From Arsukibacterium indicum (GTDB lineage Bacteria > Pseudomonadota > Gammaproteobacteria > Enterobacterales > Alteromonadaceae), in the NCBI RefSeq assembly GCF_019100565.1, contig NZ_JAHRID010000008.1:124001-188000 (forward strand): a DNA stretch of 64,000 nt, written 5' to 3'. This document shows positions 20,598-29,291 of the stretch, piece after piece (positions within the stretch are counted from its first letter, which is position 1; every line of letters starts with the position of its first letter). The notes under the pieces were generated by a model, which saw only the letters and a list, made by a program, of their open reading frames with translations, ran no database searches and was not told the DNA's origin. The position numbers were made by a program, and so were the translations under genes.

Positions 20598-20808
20598 CAA
20601 CAGCTTACTTAACGGGCTTATCAGCAGGCGGGTTAAGTGTAACAGGTTTTATCTGTGCTGCCACAGTTAGCCGGGCTTGAAACCGGCTCTGCCTGGCACC
20701 ATATCCTGTCAGGAGCCGTTTTACCGGCAGGCAGTACAGTACAACGACAATAAATAACTGGCCTGGCCAGGGCTGCAAAGCAGTTTTAACTTAAATGGTA
20801 TCTGGATA

Positions 20809-23541
20809 ATGTTTGGAAAATTTTTCGCCAAATTAGTTGGCAGCCGTAACGACCGCTTCCTGAAAAAGCAGCAGAAATATGTGAAGCAAATTAATGCCCT
20901 GGAAGCCGAGTATCAGGCATTATCCGATGAAGCCTTAAAGCAGAAAACCGCTGAATTTAAACAGCGGGTGCAGCAGGGCGCCAGTCTGGAAGACATCTTA
21001 CCTGAAGCATTTGCTACGGTGCGTGAAGCCAGCACCCGGGTATTTAAAATGCGCCATTTCGACGTGCAGCTGCTGGGCGGTATCGTGCTGCACCAGGGCC
21101 GTATTTCTGAAATGCGCACCGGTGAAGGTAAAACGCTTACCGCTACGCTGCCAGCTTATTTAAACGCATTAAGCGGCAAAAGCGTGCATGTTATAACGGT
21201 AAACGACTATCTGGCGCGCCGCGATGCCGAAACTAACGAGCCGCTGTTCAGCTTCCTTGGTTTAACTGTTGGCGTTAATGTGCCGGGTTTACCCCATCAG
21301 GCTAAGCAACAGGCCTATCAGGCCGACATTACTTACGGTACCAATAACGAATTTGGTTTTGACTATCTGCGCGACAACATGGCGTTTTCTCCGCAAGACC
21401 GGGTGCAACGCGATCTGGCTTTTGCCATTATCGATGAAGTTGACTCAATACTTATTGATGAAGCCCGAACGCCGTTAATTATTTCCGGCCCGGCCGAAGA
21501 CAGTTCAGAGTTGTATAAAAAAATTAATACTCTGGTACCGCAGTTGGAAAAGCAGGAAAAGGAAGACGAAGAAGGCAACCATGGCGATGGCCACTTTACC
21601 GTTGACGAAAAGGCCCGTCAGGTTTATCTGACCGAGCTTGGCCAGATTAAAGTTGAAGAAATGCTGCGCGAAGCCGGCATGATAGGCGAAGATGACACCT
21701 TGTTCTCTGCAGCAAATATTACACTGCTGCACCATGTTTATGCCGCATTACGGGCGCATCAGCTGTTTAAGCGCGATGTAGACTACGTAGTGAAGGAAGG
21801 CGAAATTGTTATCGTTGACGAGCATACCGGTCGTACCATGGAAGGCCGGCGCTGGTCAGAAGGCTTGCACCAGGCGGTTGAAGCCAAAGAAGGCGTGCGC
21901 ATTCAGAACGAAAACCAGACCCTGGCATCTATCACCTTCCAGAACTATTTCCGCTTATATAATAAGCTGGCCGGCATGACCGGTACCGCTGATACCGAAG
22001 CGTTCGAATTCCAGCAAATTTATGGCCTGGAAACCATTGTTGTGCCAACCAACCGGCCTATGGTCCGTAACGATATGGCCGACCTGGTGTACTTAACCGC
22101 CGAAGATAAGTACAACGCGATTATTGAAGATATTATTAAAGCCCGCGATGCCAAACGGCCGGTGTTGGTGGGTACTGCCTCAATTGAAAGCTCTGAATAC
22201 CTGTCTAATCTGCTTAAGAAAGCCAAGATCAAGCATCAGGTGCTGAATGCCAAGTTTCATGCTAATGAAGCCCAGATTATTGCTGATGCCGGCCGTCCTG
22301 GCACCGTTACCATTGCTACCAACATGGCAGGTCGGGGTACCGATATTGTGTTGGGCGGCAGCTTGCAGGCCGAATTAGCAGCCCTGAGTAATAGTACAGA
22401 CGAAGCGGTAGCAAAAGTAACAGCTGATTGGCAGCAACGGCATGACGAAGTTATTGCAGCCGGTGGCTTGCACATAATTGGTACCGAGCGCCATGAGTCG
22501 CGGCGGATAGATAACCAGCTGCGTGGCCGTTCTGGCCGCCAGGGTGACCCGGGTTCATCACGTTTTTATCTGTCGCTGGACGATGCGTTAATGCGGATCT
22601 TCGCCTCCGACCGCATGGCTGGCATGATGCGCCGCTTAGGGATGGAAAAAGGCGAAGCTATTGAACACCCCTGGGTAAGCCGTGCTATCGAAAACGCCCA
22701 GCGTAAGGTTGAAGCCCGCAACTTCGATATCCGTAAACAATTGCTGGAATTCGATGATGTGGCGAATGACCAGCGTAAAGTAGTGTACGAGCAGCGCAAT
22801 GAACTGCTGGATGCAACTGATATCAGCGAAACGGTTAATGCCATTCGGGAAGATGTGGTCGACTCGGTAATAAGCCAGTATATTCCGCCGCAATCGTTAG
22901 ATGAAATGTGGGATATTCCGGGCCTGGAGCAACGTTTAAAAGCCGACTTTGCGTTAGATTTACCGATTGGCAAGTGGCTGGCAGATGACAAAAAACTGTT
23001 CGAAGAGAAACTGCGCGATAAAATTCAGCAGCAATTTGCAGATGGCTACAAACAAAAAGAGCAGATGGTTGGTGTGGAAGTACTGCGCCAGTTTGAAAAA
23101 GCCATTATGTTACAAAGTCTGGATACTCACTGGAAAGAGCATCTGGCAGCAATGGATCACCTGCGTCAGGGTATTAACCTGCGTGGTTATGCCCAGAAAA
23201 ACCCGAAACAGGAATATAAGCGCGAAGCTTTTGAACTGTTCTCAACTATGCTGGACGAGCTTAAAACCGACGTAATCGGCATATTAAGCCGGGTGCAGGT
23301 AAAAGCCGCAGAAGATGTTGATGCGGTGGAACAGCAGCGCCGCAAAGCTGATGCTGTGCCGCATAATTATCAGCACGATGACGCCAGCCAGATGGCAGGC
23401 AGTGCTGGTGCAGCAGGCCAGACTGCAACTGGCGGGATGCCTGAGCCAGTAGTGCGCGATGGTGAAAAAGTAGGGCGTAACGACCCCTGCCCATGTGGTT
23501 CAGGTAAAAAGTATAAGCAGTGCCACGGCAAGCTTAGCTAA
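20809..23541 (+). CDS. secA: Preprotein translocase ATPase SecA
   Basis: The Sec pathway motor, 910 residues. Walker A ([13 protein letters not shown]) lies near residue 104 and the DEAD-like Walker B ([15 protein letters not shown]) near 207. Helicase motif VI is present ([15 protein letters not shown]). The C-terminal zinc-binding tail [14 protein letters not shown], which contacts SecB and phospholipids, is complete. The 208-bp region upstream has no secM-like reading frame, so SecM-type translational control is not evident. Confidence 0.98.
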   Translation: MFGKFFAKLVGSRNDRFLKKQQKYVKQINALEAEYQALSDEALKQKTAEFKQRVQQGASLEDILPEAFATVREASTRVFKMRHFDVQLLGGIVLHQGRISEMRTGEGKTLTATLPAYLNALSGKSVHVITVNDYLARRDAETNEPLFSFLGLTVGVNVPGLPHQAKQQAYQADITYGTNNEFGFDYLRDNMAFSPQDRVQRDLAFAIIDEVDSILIDEARTPLIISGPAEDSSELYKKINTLVPQLEKQEKEDEEGNHGDGHFTVDEKARQVYLTELGQIKVEEMLREAGMIGEDDTLFSAANITLLHHVYAALRAHQLFKRDVDYVVKEGEIVIVDEHTGRTMEGRRWSEGLHQAVEAKEGVRIQNENQTLASITFQNYFRLYNKLAGMTGTADTEAFEFQQIYGLETIVVPTNRPMVRNDMADLVYLTAEDKYNAIIEDIIKARDAKRPVLVGTASIESSEYLSNLLKKAKIKHQVLNAKFHANEAQIIADAGRPGTVTIATNMAGRGTDIVLGGSLQAELAALSNSTDEAVAKVTADWQQRHDEVIAAGGLHIIGTERHESRRIDNQLRGRSGRQGDPGSSRFYLSLDDALMRIFASDRMAGMMRRLGMEKGEAIEHPWVSRAIENAQRKVEARNFDIRKQLLEFDDVANDQRKVVYEQRNELLDATDISETVNAIREDVVDSVISQYIPPQSLDEMWDIPGLEQRLKADFALDLPIGKWLADDKKLFEEKLRDKIQQQFADGYKQKEQMVGVEVLRQFEKAIMLQSLDTHWKEHLAAMDHLRQGINLRGYAQKNPKQEYKREAFELFSTMLDELKTDVIGILSRVQVKAAEDVDAVEQQRRKADAVPHNYQHDDASQMAGSAGAAGQTATGGMPEPVVRDGEKVGRNDPCPCGSGKKYKQCHGKLS

Positions 23542-23545
23542 GCCT

Positions 23546-24001
23546 GTGTCCAGCGTAATAACAAACAGCAGTTCGCAAACCGATCCACTGCAGCAGCTAC
23601 ATGTGGCGGTGGGCGTAATCATCCGCCAGCAAGGCCGGCAAACGCAGGTATTGCTGGCGCTACGCAGCAGCAAGCAGCATCAGGGTGGCAAATGGGAGTT
23701 TCCGGGCGGTAAAGTTGAGCCCGGCGAAACCGTCGAAGCCGCATTATCCCGCGAGCTGCAGGAAGAGCTGGCGATTACCGTCAGTAAAGCTAAGCCGTTT
23801 ATGTTGTTAAATTATACCTACCCTGAGCGCCGGGTAACGCTGGATATCTGGTTGGTTACTGAATTTAGCGGCACCCCCGAAGGGCTGGAAGGCCAGCCAT
23901 TGCAATGGGTTAACATTAGCGACTTAGCCAGTATTACTTTCCCCGATGCCAACCAGCCAATAGTAGCTAAATTACAACAGGATATTGGCTTGTTGGTATA
24001 A
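23546..24001 (+). CDS. mutT: 8-oxo-dGTP pyrophosphohydrolase MutT
   Basis: A Nudix hydrolase that removes mutagenic 8-oxo-dGTP. The Nudix box runs GGKVEPGETVEAALSRELQEE with all catalytic glutamates, after the E. coli-like KWEFPGGK segment. The C-terminal part (ITFPDANQPIVAKLQQ) matches the MutT specificity region. The GTG at 23546 lies 4 bp after secA and gives 151 residues; a longer frame from 23495 would sit inside the secA zinc-finger codons. secA-mutT order is conserved. The exact start is uncertain. Confidence 0.9.
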   Translation: MSSVITNSSSQTDPLQQLHVAVGVIIRQQGRQTQVLLALRSSKQHQGGKWEFPGGKVEPGETVEAALSRELQEELAITVSKAKPFMLLNYTYPERRVTLDIWLVTEFSGTPEGLEGQPLQWVNISDLASITFPDANQPIVAKLQQDIGLLV

Positions 24002-24041
24002 ATGCTATGGCAAAGGTTATTACGTTAGTGGAACACTGAAA

Positions 24042-24428
24042 ATGTTTTTATATTTATTTTTGGTCGGCCCACTATTGTTAACTTCATGGTTTTGGTATTA
24101 CGAAGAATATCGCTACTCTGCTAAGCCACTCTCCTTTTATCAACTGGCAGGGCTGTTTTTTTTTATCAGCTATCTTGCTTGTTGTCTGGTTGCTGGCCAA
24201 CAGGGAATGCTGGAGCTTTTCAGCGATCACCACTATAAAATGGGTCGAGCGCTCTCCATTACAGGCCTGTGGACTTTCATTATTCCCGGTATTATCTGGC
24301 CTTTACTAATATTTCCACGTGAATTACAGCTGTATCTGTTTAATCTGCCTACTGCAGGACCCTATACCGCGGCGTTGGGTTATTTTCTGGCCTTTTTCAC
24401 TTTGCTCCGCAATCTGCTCATTTTATAG
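24042..24428 (+). CDS. Small integral membrane protein of unknown function
   Basis: About 128 residues from the ATG at 24042 (MFLYLFLVGPLLLTSWFWYY), with four predicted membrane segments at about 1-18, 32-55, 75-98 and 105-127. I recognise no family. It follows mutT closely and its 3' end overlaps the convergent gene by 6 bp. The upstream in-frame part to 23985 overlaps mutT and was not used. Confidence 0.55.
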   Translation: MFLYLFLVGPLLLTSWFWYYEEYRYSAKPLSFYQLAGLFFFISYLACCLVAGQQGMLELFSDHHYKMGRALSITGLWTFIIPGIIWPLLIFPRELQLYLFNLPTAGPYTAALGYFLAFFTLLRNLLIL

Positions 24429-24929
24429 TTCAGGTGGCCAGATAGTTTCCAGAATAATGATGCCGTTGAAAGGTTGCTTCAGACTTTCTATCGATTCAAA
24501 GGTTTGTCTCAAGTCAGCTGGTAACGCTTGGTAGTTTCTGATAATGGTAAGGTTATCGAAAGTAAAGCTGACGGAGTGCTGCTGCTTTAAATAGTTTGTC
24601 ACATCCTGATTGTTAGCAGATTGGTTTAATTGGCCTAATATCAAAAGCGATTCCATATAATCCGCTTTCTCGGGTAGGACACAATTGTTAAATGCTCGCT
24701 CGGCGAGATAGGGTAAAATACCGGGGTGATAGGCAATATTTTGTAAACGTAATTTTTCTTCGTCTGTTAAACTTGTATTTTTTTTCTGTTTTGCTCTGCA
24801 GCCAGTTATTTTCTGCTCATATGTTTGCAATGCCGATTGGCTGTAGTCAAAAGCATAATCTATTTCCGCTGCCAGCACAGGTGAGCAAATAAAAAGGAAA
24901 ATAACTAAAGAGAGTAAAGCCTTATTCAT
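24423..24929 (-). CDS. Secreted protein of unknown function
   Basis: 168 residues from the ATG at 24929. A clear signal peptide (MNKALLSLVIFLFICSPVLAAE) has a signal peptidase I-type AxA site near residue 22. The mature part is helical, with a few cysteines (TGCRAKQ, NNCVLPE) that could pair in the periplasm. Its start codon overlaps the stop of the upstream frameshifted gene in ATGAATAA, so the two were once translationally coupled. No family recognised. The region is more AT-rich than the flanking core genes, suggesting acquisition. Confidence 0.6.
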   Translation of the reverse strand: MNKALLSLVIFLFICSPVLAAEIDYAFDYSQSALQTYEQKITGCRAKQKKNTSLTDEEKLRLQNIAYHPGILPYLAERAFNNCVLPEKADYMESLLILGQLNQSANNQDVTNYLKQQHSVSFTFDNLTIIRNYQALPADLRQTFESIESLKQPFNGIIILETIWPPEL

Positions 24930-25330
24930 CGATGCTGCACCCCAGGTAAATAGCACGCCAAAACTGATATTCTTTTGGTTTCTGAAAATGAAGGTTAGCC
25001 TGGCGAAAAGCGATTTTTTCAATTTGAGCTAACTTTATAGCGCTTAACGAGCTATTTGCTTTAAAAAATAATTCCCAGTTACTGGCATAAATTGCATAAC
25101 CAGACTGAGCAGAATCGGAAGATGCAACCTTAAAAGCTAGCGATTTTTCATACTGTTCAAGCCCTGAACCGCTGGCGCCCTTTCGATGCCCCCCCGAAAA
25201 TTGACCAGAGTTGGCCGAAAAGTAATGCTGATCTTGCTAGTTTTTCCAGGTCACTTAACTCAGCAATTTCTTTGATAGCTTCAAGGCTGCTTTCGCTAAG
25301 TTCAAGATTTACAATCGTTGGGCATTTCAT
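24922..25330 (-). pseudogene. Small unknown gene split by a frameshift at a G7 tract
   Basis: The frame from the ATG at 25330 (MKCPTIVNLELSESSLEAIK) ends after 57 residues at 25157. Removing one base from the seven-G run (25189-25195, written as C7 on the plus strand) restores one uninterrupted 135-residue frame. It then continues through HRKGASGSGLEQYEKSLAF and ends at 24922, overlapping the next gene by 8 bases. Both halves look like real protein, and the restored frame reaches exactly the coupled stop. It could be a decayed gene, a phase-variable gene or a sequencing error. Function unknown. Confidence 0.6.
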
Positions 25331-25445
25331 ATCCGTGAGCCTTCTTCTGAATTTATTGTTAAAAGAATAGCAATATGAAAACTAAAAGTAAACAAAATAT
25401 GTTTTTTATAAATTAAAGAGTGGCAACAGAAGATTGGCCGCTATT

Positions 25446-25496
25446 GCGTATTTCGGTTTAGCCGGCCACCTTTTCCGGTTTCATCCCGAAATACGC
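25446..25496. repeat. Inverted repeat with 11-bp arms
   Basis: GCGTATTTCGG (25446-25456) and CCGAAATACGC (25486-25496) pair around 29 nt that contains a second short CCGG pairing. It sits 25 bp beyond the end of the IalB-family gene. No T-run follows on either strand, so it may be a REP-like element or a factor-dependent terminator. Confidence 0.5.
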
Positions 25497-25521
25497 AGCT
25501 ATCATGTGATTGCTAGTTTTT

Positions 25522-26028
25522 TCAGGGTTTTAAGCTGGCCAGCGCCTCACTAAAGCCCCGTAGCGAAAACTTCAGCTGGCGCGGTGTTTGTTCACTGACA
25601 AACAGTTTTACCGTGTACGCAGGGTGGTCTTTTAATTGCTGCACTATTGCCGGGGTTAACTGCAGCAGCACCTTGCAGCCTTCTGGCAAGCATACCGCCA
25701 CCGGCGCCCGGTGTTCGTTTTCGCCAATATCAATTGCCACACCCGGTGGCAGATAAATACCCAACGGTAAATTAAGCTGCAATACCGGATCGGTGCTATT
25801 ACTGACATAGGAAATCTGGCTGGAGTAAATAATGGCTGGCTGCTCCGGGTTTTGCAGGCCCTGGGCAATAACACATTGGGTGTTACATACTAACCGCCAG
25901 TCGCCAAATTCTGTTACGTCAGGTTTAGTTTCAGCAGTAGCAGCTGTACAGGCCAGAGCTGACAGCAGCAAGACAGTTTTAGTAACAGTTGCGTAAATCT
26001 TAGTGGAGTATAATTTAAAGGTTGCCAT
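25522..26028 (-). CDS. Invasion-associated locus B (IalB) family periplasmic protein
   Basis: 168 residues with a signal peptide ending near residue 33 (TAATAETKP). The mature part starts with the family pattern FGDWRLVCNTQCVIAQ and carries the paired cysteines CNTQC and CLPEGC. LNLPLGIYLPPGVAIDIG is the typical IalB core. The family is widespread in proteobacteria and named from Bartonella, but its molecular role is poorly defined, so no virulence role should be assumed here. It stands alone on the minus strand. Confidence 0.8.
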   Translation of the reverse strand: MATFKLYSTKIYATVTKTVLLLSALACTAATAETKPDVTEFGDWRLVCNTQCVIAQGLQNPEQPAIIYSSQISYVSNSTDPVLQLNLPLGIYLPPGVAIDIGENEHRAPVAVCLPEGCKVLLQLTPAIVQQLKDHPAYTVKLFVSEQTPRQLKFSLRGFSEALASLKP

Positions 26029-26084
26029 AATTTTATTCCATTAAACAGGCTGGTAGGGCTTAGCGCTATTATTCGCTAAAAAAT

Positions 26085-26110
26085 AAAGCCCTGCATTACA
26101 GCAAGGCTTT
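26085..26110 (-). terminator. Intrinsic terminator of the PEP-CTERM-like gene
   Basis: On the minus strand AAAGCC-TTGCTGTAATGCAGGG-CTTT folds into a stem and is followed by ATTTTTT. It lies 55 bp after the stop at 26165. Confidence 0.7.
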
Positions 26111-26164
26111 ACCAGTACTTACATTAAAAGTCGTACTCAGATTGCTGTGCTCAGTAAATCTGAA

Positions 26165-27169
26165 TTACAGCTTAGCATAGCGTTGACGACGGGCAAACAA
26201 TGCCAGTAACCCACTTGCAAACAGCAGCGCACTGGCAGGTGCCGGTACCGCAACCGGATCGTCCGGGTCAATAATTACGGTACCACCTACTCCGGCAAAA
26301 CCGAAAATATAGGTTGGAGTAATTTCACCGTTGGCATCACCAAAACCATCCTGATCAACATCTAAACCAGACCAGCCCAGAGAGTAAACCTCAGCGCCAA
26401 CACTGGCTAAAGCACTTAACGCGGCATTGCGGTTCGCTGCGCCACCATAGAAAATTTCAAAGGTGTAGCTTTCACCGGCCAGTAAGGCACCAAAGTCAAA
26501 GTCGAAGTTAGAGCCAATATCGCCCGGACCACCCGCAGTAAAATCGCCGCTATTGCCGCCAGTTGGCGAACAAGAAGCTAGTGGGCTAGAATTGCAGAAA
26601 CCATTATCGTTAGCAGCTAGCACAGCAGTAGCGCCAGCAGTTCCGCCAATAGTTACAAATTCATTAAAGGGTGAAGGTGACGTATCCCAGTCGAAAGTAC
26701 GACGGTATAACAGATTAGCAATATCGGCACCGCTGATATTTTCAATGGTTACTGCTACCCGGTATAAGTTGTCGCTTTCGGCAGAAAGGGCAAAATCGTG
26801 GGTAATTTGCAGCAGGCCACCCATAGTGGTTACTGACGTAGCAGTTGATGCAGTGCTGTCAAAACTAACCAGGCTCAGGCCAGCTGTACCTGAAGCGTTG
26901 TTGGCATAGCCAGCAGTGCCATTAACAGCAACACCCCAGCCTTCACATAAACAGCCGTGGTAGGTTGCTTCATATTCAAGGCCATCGTCCAGGTAACGTA
27001 AACCGACACCAGTTAAACCGGTAACGTCAGCTACTCCACCACTTACATTAAGCTGGCCAAGTTCATCGACACCCAGTTTTACATTGCCATCAGTAATAAT
27101 CATTGATGCCTGGCAGGCACCAGCGATACTAAATAAGGCTGCAGCAGCAGCCAGTTTTAAAAGTTTCAT
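26165..27169 (-). CDS. PEP-CTERM-like exported surface protein
   Basis: 334 residues from the ATG at 27169, which is 9 nt after a CAGGA ribosome binding site. There is a signal peptide (MKLLKLAAAAALFSIAGACQA), a beta-rich, Gly/Asp-rich body, and a C-terminal sorting tail: VPAPASALLF, then a hydrophobic helix and the basic end ARRQRYAKL. This is the PEP-CTERM layout, with PAP in place of PEP. Such proteins are processed by an exosortase; none is encoded in this window. An EF-hand-like DVDQDGFGDANGE segment near residue 270 may bind calcium. The function of the mature protein is unknown. Confidence 0.72.
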   Translation of the reverse strand: MKLLKLAAAAALFSIAGACQASMIITDGNVKLGVDELGQLNVSGGVADVTGLTGVGLRYLDDGLEYEATYHGCLCEGWGVAVNGTAGYANNASGTAGLSLVSFDSTASTATSVTTMGGLLQITHDFALSAESDNLYRVAVTIENISGADIANLLYRRTFDWDTSPSPFNEFVTIGGTAGATAVLAANDNGFCNSSPLASCSPTGGNSGDFTAGGPGDIGSNFDFDFGALLAGESYTFEIFYGGAANRNAALSALASVGAEVYSLGWSGLDVDQDGFGDANGEITPTYIFGFAGVGGTVIIDPDDPVAVPAPASALLFASGLLALFARRQRYAKL

Positions 27170-27335
27170 AATTTTCATCCTGAAAGTTAATCATAGTTGA
27201 ACAGTACAACGCCCTTTCAAAGCACAAAATATGCCATTAATTAAGTTGTTGTTTTAAAAGTAAAATATGTTGTACCCATTATATAAATGTAAAGAATTGT
27301 GACGAAGAGATGACGGGAAGTGAAGGGTAGTAAAC

Positions 27336-27569
27336 CTATTTTTTGAAAAACTGATTATCCTGAGCAATAAATTCCTGTTCCAATTCAGCCAGATATTGCT
27401 CTGACAATTCAGCGTCTATTGGCGCTTTATCAGGAATGCGGTGGTTTTCCGCCGCCCAGTCACCTAAATCAATTAACTTACAACGCTCAGAGCAAAAAGG
27501 CCGGAAAGCCGAATCGGCATTCCAGACAACGGCAGTACTGCAAGTGGGGCATTTAACGGTAGTTGGCAT
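27336..27569 (-). CDS. yacG: DNA gyrase inhibitor YacG (zinc-binding)
   Basis: A 77-residue protein starting [12 protein letters not shown]. Four cysteines (CPTC and CSERC) form the YacG zinc finger; [19 protein letters not shown] is the family signature. YacG binds GyrB and inhibits gyrase. The ATG at 27569 was chosen because the 35 extra upstream residues in the open frame have no family match. yacG next to zapD and coaE is the standard gammaproteobacterial order. Confidence 0.93.
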   Translation of the reverse strand: MPTTVKCPTCSTAVVWNADSAFRPFCSERCKLIDLGDWAAENHRIPDKAPIDAELSEQYLAELEQEFIAQDNQFFKK

Positions 27570-27639
27570 AAAAATAAACTCTGATTGAAACTTTAAAACG
27601 GCAATTAGTATAGCCGATAAGTTGTTATTGCTGAACCCG

Positions 27640-27717
27640 GATTGCTCACGCCGACACGCCGTAAACCCATCCATGGGGGCTCGTTTCCGCCCGTCCGGGG
27701 CTTCAACGGTCAGCTTA
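27640..27717 (-). repeat. Copy 1 of a dispersed intergenic repeat
   Basis: Read on the minus strand it contains GACCGTTGAAGCCCCGGA, CATGGATG and CGGCGTGTCGGCGTG. The same blocks in the same order occur on the plus strand at 38505-38650. It lies between zapD and yacG. This copy is shorter, with the middle hairpins of copy 2 missing. Confidence 0.6.
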
Positions 27718-27748
27718 GAGCAACCCGGATTCTGCTTTCAAAGTTGGG

Positions 27749-28516
27749 CTAACAACAAGCCAGTTGAAATTGCTGTGATTTAGCGGCAGCGCTGCGGGCG
27801 CTGTCGGCATCCAGCTGCATAAAGCGAATGGCATAACGGTACTTATTGCCACTTACCGTAGGATAAGTACCTTCACCGGCCGGGTATTTTATTCGCAATA
27901 ACTCAAACTGCTCAGCGTTTTGCTGATAAAAGCCGTTATCGGCCAGTACATCCTGATAATGGCCGCGCTCACGAATAAAGCTCAGCACATAGCGAATAGC
28001 CTGTTCTGCCAGCATTATCTGGTTAAGCCAGTCTGCTGCCTGCGCCTGGCGCTCACTAAGCGGTAAACTAAACCAGTATTGCAGTTGTGGCATATCAAAG
28101 TAACAGCAACCACCGGGAATACTAAAACGCTGGCGCAGCGGTGCTAAAAAGTTATCGTCTTTTAACCCAGCCAGTAACTTGCCGCTGCGCAGTAATTCTG
28201 ACTGCATTCTCACCGCCGCCTGCAGCATGGTTTGTAACTTAGTATCTGAAACCGACGGGTGTTGCGACCACATTACCAGCTGGCTTTCACAGCGCTCAAT
28301 ATCTTTAATTAAGTCGGGCCGCACATCATTGCGATCCATCACTTCTATTAACGCAAACAGGTTGGTAAAAAAGCTTTGCTGTTGGTTTTCATCAGCCAGC
28401 GCCAGCTGGGCGTGAACCTGCTGGAATAAAAACTCCAGGCGCAGGTAGGTGCGGATTTTTTCGTTCAGCGGATGTTCGTAAATAATGTCAGCTGTATCCG
28501 TCATGCTATCTGTCAT
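27749..28516 (-). CDS. zapD: Z-ring associated protein ZapD
   Basis: A cytoplasmic protein (YacF/DUF1342) that bundles FtsZ filaments by binding the FtsZ C-terminal peptide. At 255 residues it is close to the E. coli length. Family stretches are YEHPLNEKIRTYLRLEFLF at the start, RSGKLLAGLKDDNFLAPLRQ in the middle and CYFDMPQLQYW. Either ATG at the start (28516 or 28504) is possible. It is 21 bp from coaE, within a likely pilD-coaE-zapD-yacG unit. Confidence 0.94.
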   Translation of the reverse strand: MTDSMTDTADIIYEHPLNEKIRTYLRLEFLFQQVHAQLALADENQQQSFFTNLFALIEVMDRNDVRPDLIKDIERCESQLVMWSQHPSVSDTKLQTMLQAAVRMQSELLRSGKLLAGLKDDNFLAPLRQRFSIPGGCCYFDMPQLQYWFSLPLSERQAQAADWLNQIMLAEQAIRYVLSFIRERGHYQDVLADNGFYQQNAEQFELLRIKYPAGEGTYPTVSGNKYRYAIRFMQLDADSARSAAAKSQQFQLACC

Positions 28517-28537
28517 AAAAATGGTTGGCCTGTTTGG

Positions 28538-29218
28538 TTAAACGTTTTGTGCCAGTGCTTTATAGCGTTGGTGTAGTTGCTGTACCTGCTGCTGCAGCGA
28601 GCTGGCGTTGCCCTGGTGTTCAACAGGCGTATTCGCCAGATCCAAGCCACCGATATCAGCATTATTATCAATAATATCATCAGCTAAGGCTAAGCGTTCA
28701 GCCCGGCTGATCTGGCTGGCAATAATAGCCCGCACCTGCTCCGGTGTCGCACCGGCGTTAACAGCATCGCGGTTTAGAGTACGGCTGAGCTGGTTTTGTT
28801 CAGTTATATCTACCACCAGTACCCGATCTACCAGAGTATGCAGCTTATTTTCCAGTAGTAAAGGCGCCACTAACAGTACATAAGGCGCTGCCGGCAGTGC
28901 GGCTAACTGGCTAAGCATTTCGCGGCGAATCGCCGGGTGCATAACGCTATTCAGCCAGGCTTTGGCTGCCGGGTCATTAAAAATTAACTGGCGTAGCAAA
29001 GGCCGGTTCAAGGTGTGCTCAGCTGTCAGCAACTCTGGCCCGAAATGGTCGACTATTTCGGCTAACAGCGGGCTGCCTTTGGCTACAATCTCGCGGGCCA
29101 CAATATCAGCGTCTACTGCTGGTATACCAAGTTCGTTAAACAGCCTTGTCACGGTCGACTTACCACTGCCAATCCCACCGGTTAAGCCAACAATAAAACG
29201 TTTAGCAGAGTTAACCAT
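28538..29218 (-). CDS. coaE: Dephospho-CoA kinase CoaE
   Basis: Catalyses the last step of coenzyme A synthesis. The P-loop GLTGGIGSGKST lies near residue 11, followed by the CoA-kinase motifs DADIVAREIV and HPAIRREM. It has 226 residues, slightly longer at the C-terminus than E. coli CoaE (about 206). It is located after pilD, as in many gammaproteobacteria. Confidence 0.95.
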   Translation of the reverse strand: MVNSAKRFIVGLTGGIGSGKSTVTRLFNELGIPAVDADIVAREIVAKGSPLLAEIVDHFGPELLTAEHTLNRPLLRQLIFNDPAAKAWLNSVMHPAIRREMLSQLAALPAAPYVLLVAPLLLENKLHTLVDRVLVVDITEQNQLSRTLNRDAVNAGATPEQVRAIIASQISRAERLALADDIIDNNADIGGLDLANTPVEHQGNASSLQQQVQQLHQRYKALAQNV

Positions 29219-29249
29219 TACTATTAACCATTAGCACTTGTCCGGGCCT

Positions 29250-29291
29250 TCAGTAGGCCCCCAGGTAACTTCAGTAGGCCCCGAGGTAACT
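29250..29291. repeat. Tandem 21-bp duplication at the pilD stop codon
   Basis: The last seven codons of pilD, encoding SYLGAY plus stop, are repeated once directly after the stop codon with one base change (CTC against CTG). The second copy is untranslated. Confidence 0.75.

Noticed and set aside
20598..20808. Possible secM upstream of secA
   Set aside because: No reading frame with a signal peptide and a C-terminal arrest motif is present in the gap.
24922..25330. Broken gene as a polymorphic toxin tip with the secreted protein as its immunity protein
   Set aside because: The coupled arrangement is suggestive, but no toxin domain, delivery gene or immunity family can be recognised, so it is left as unknown.
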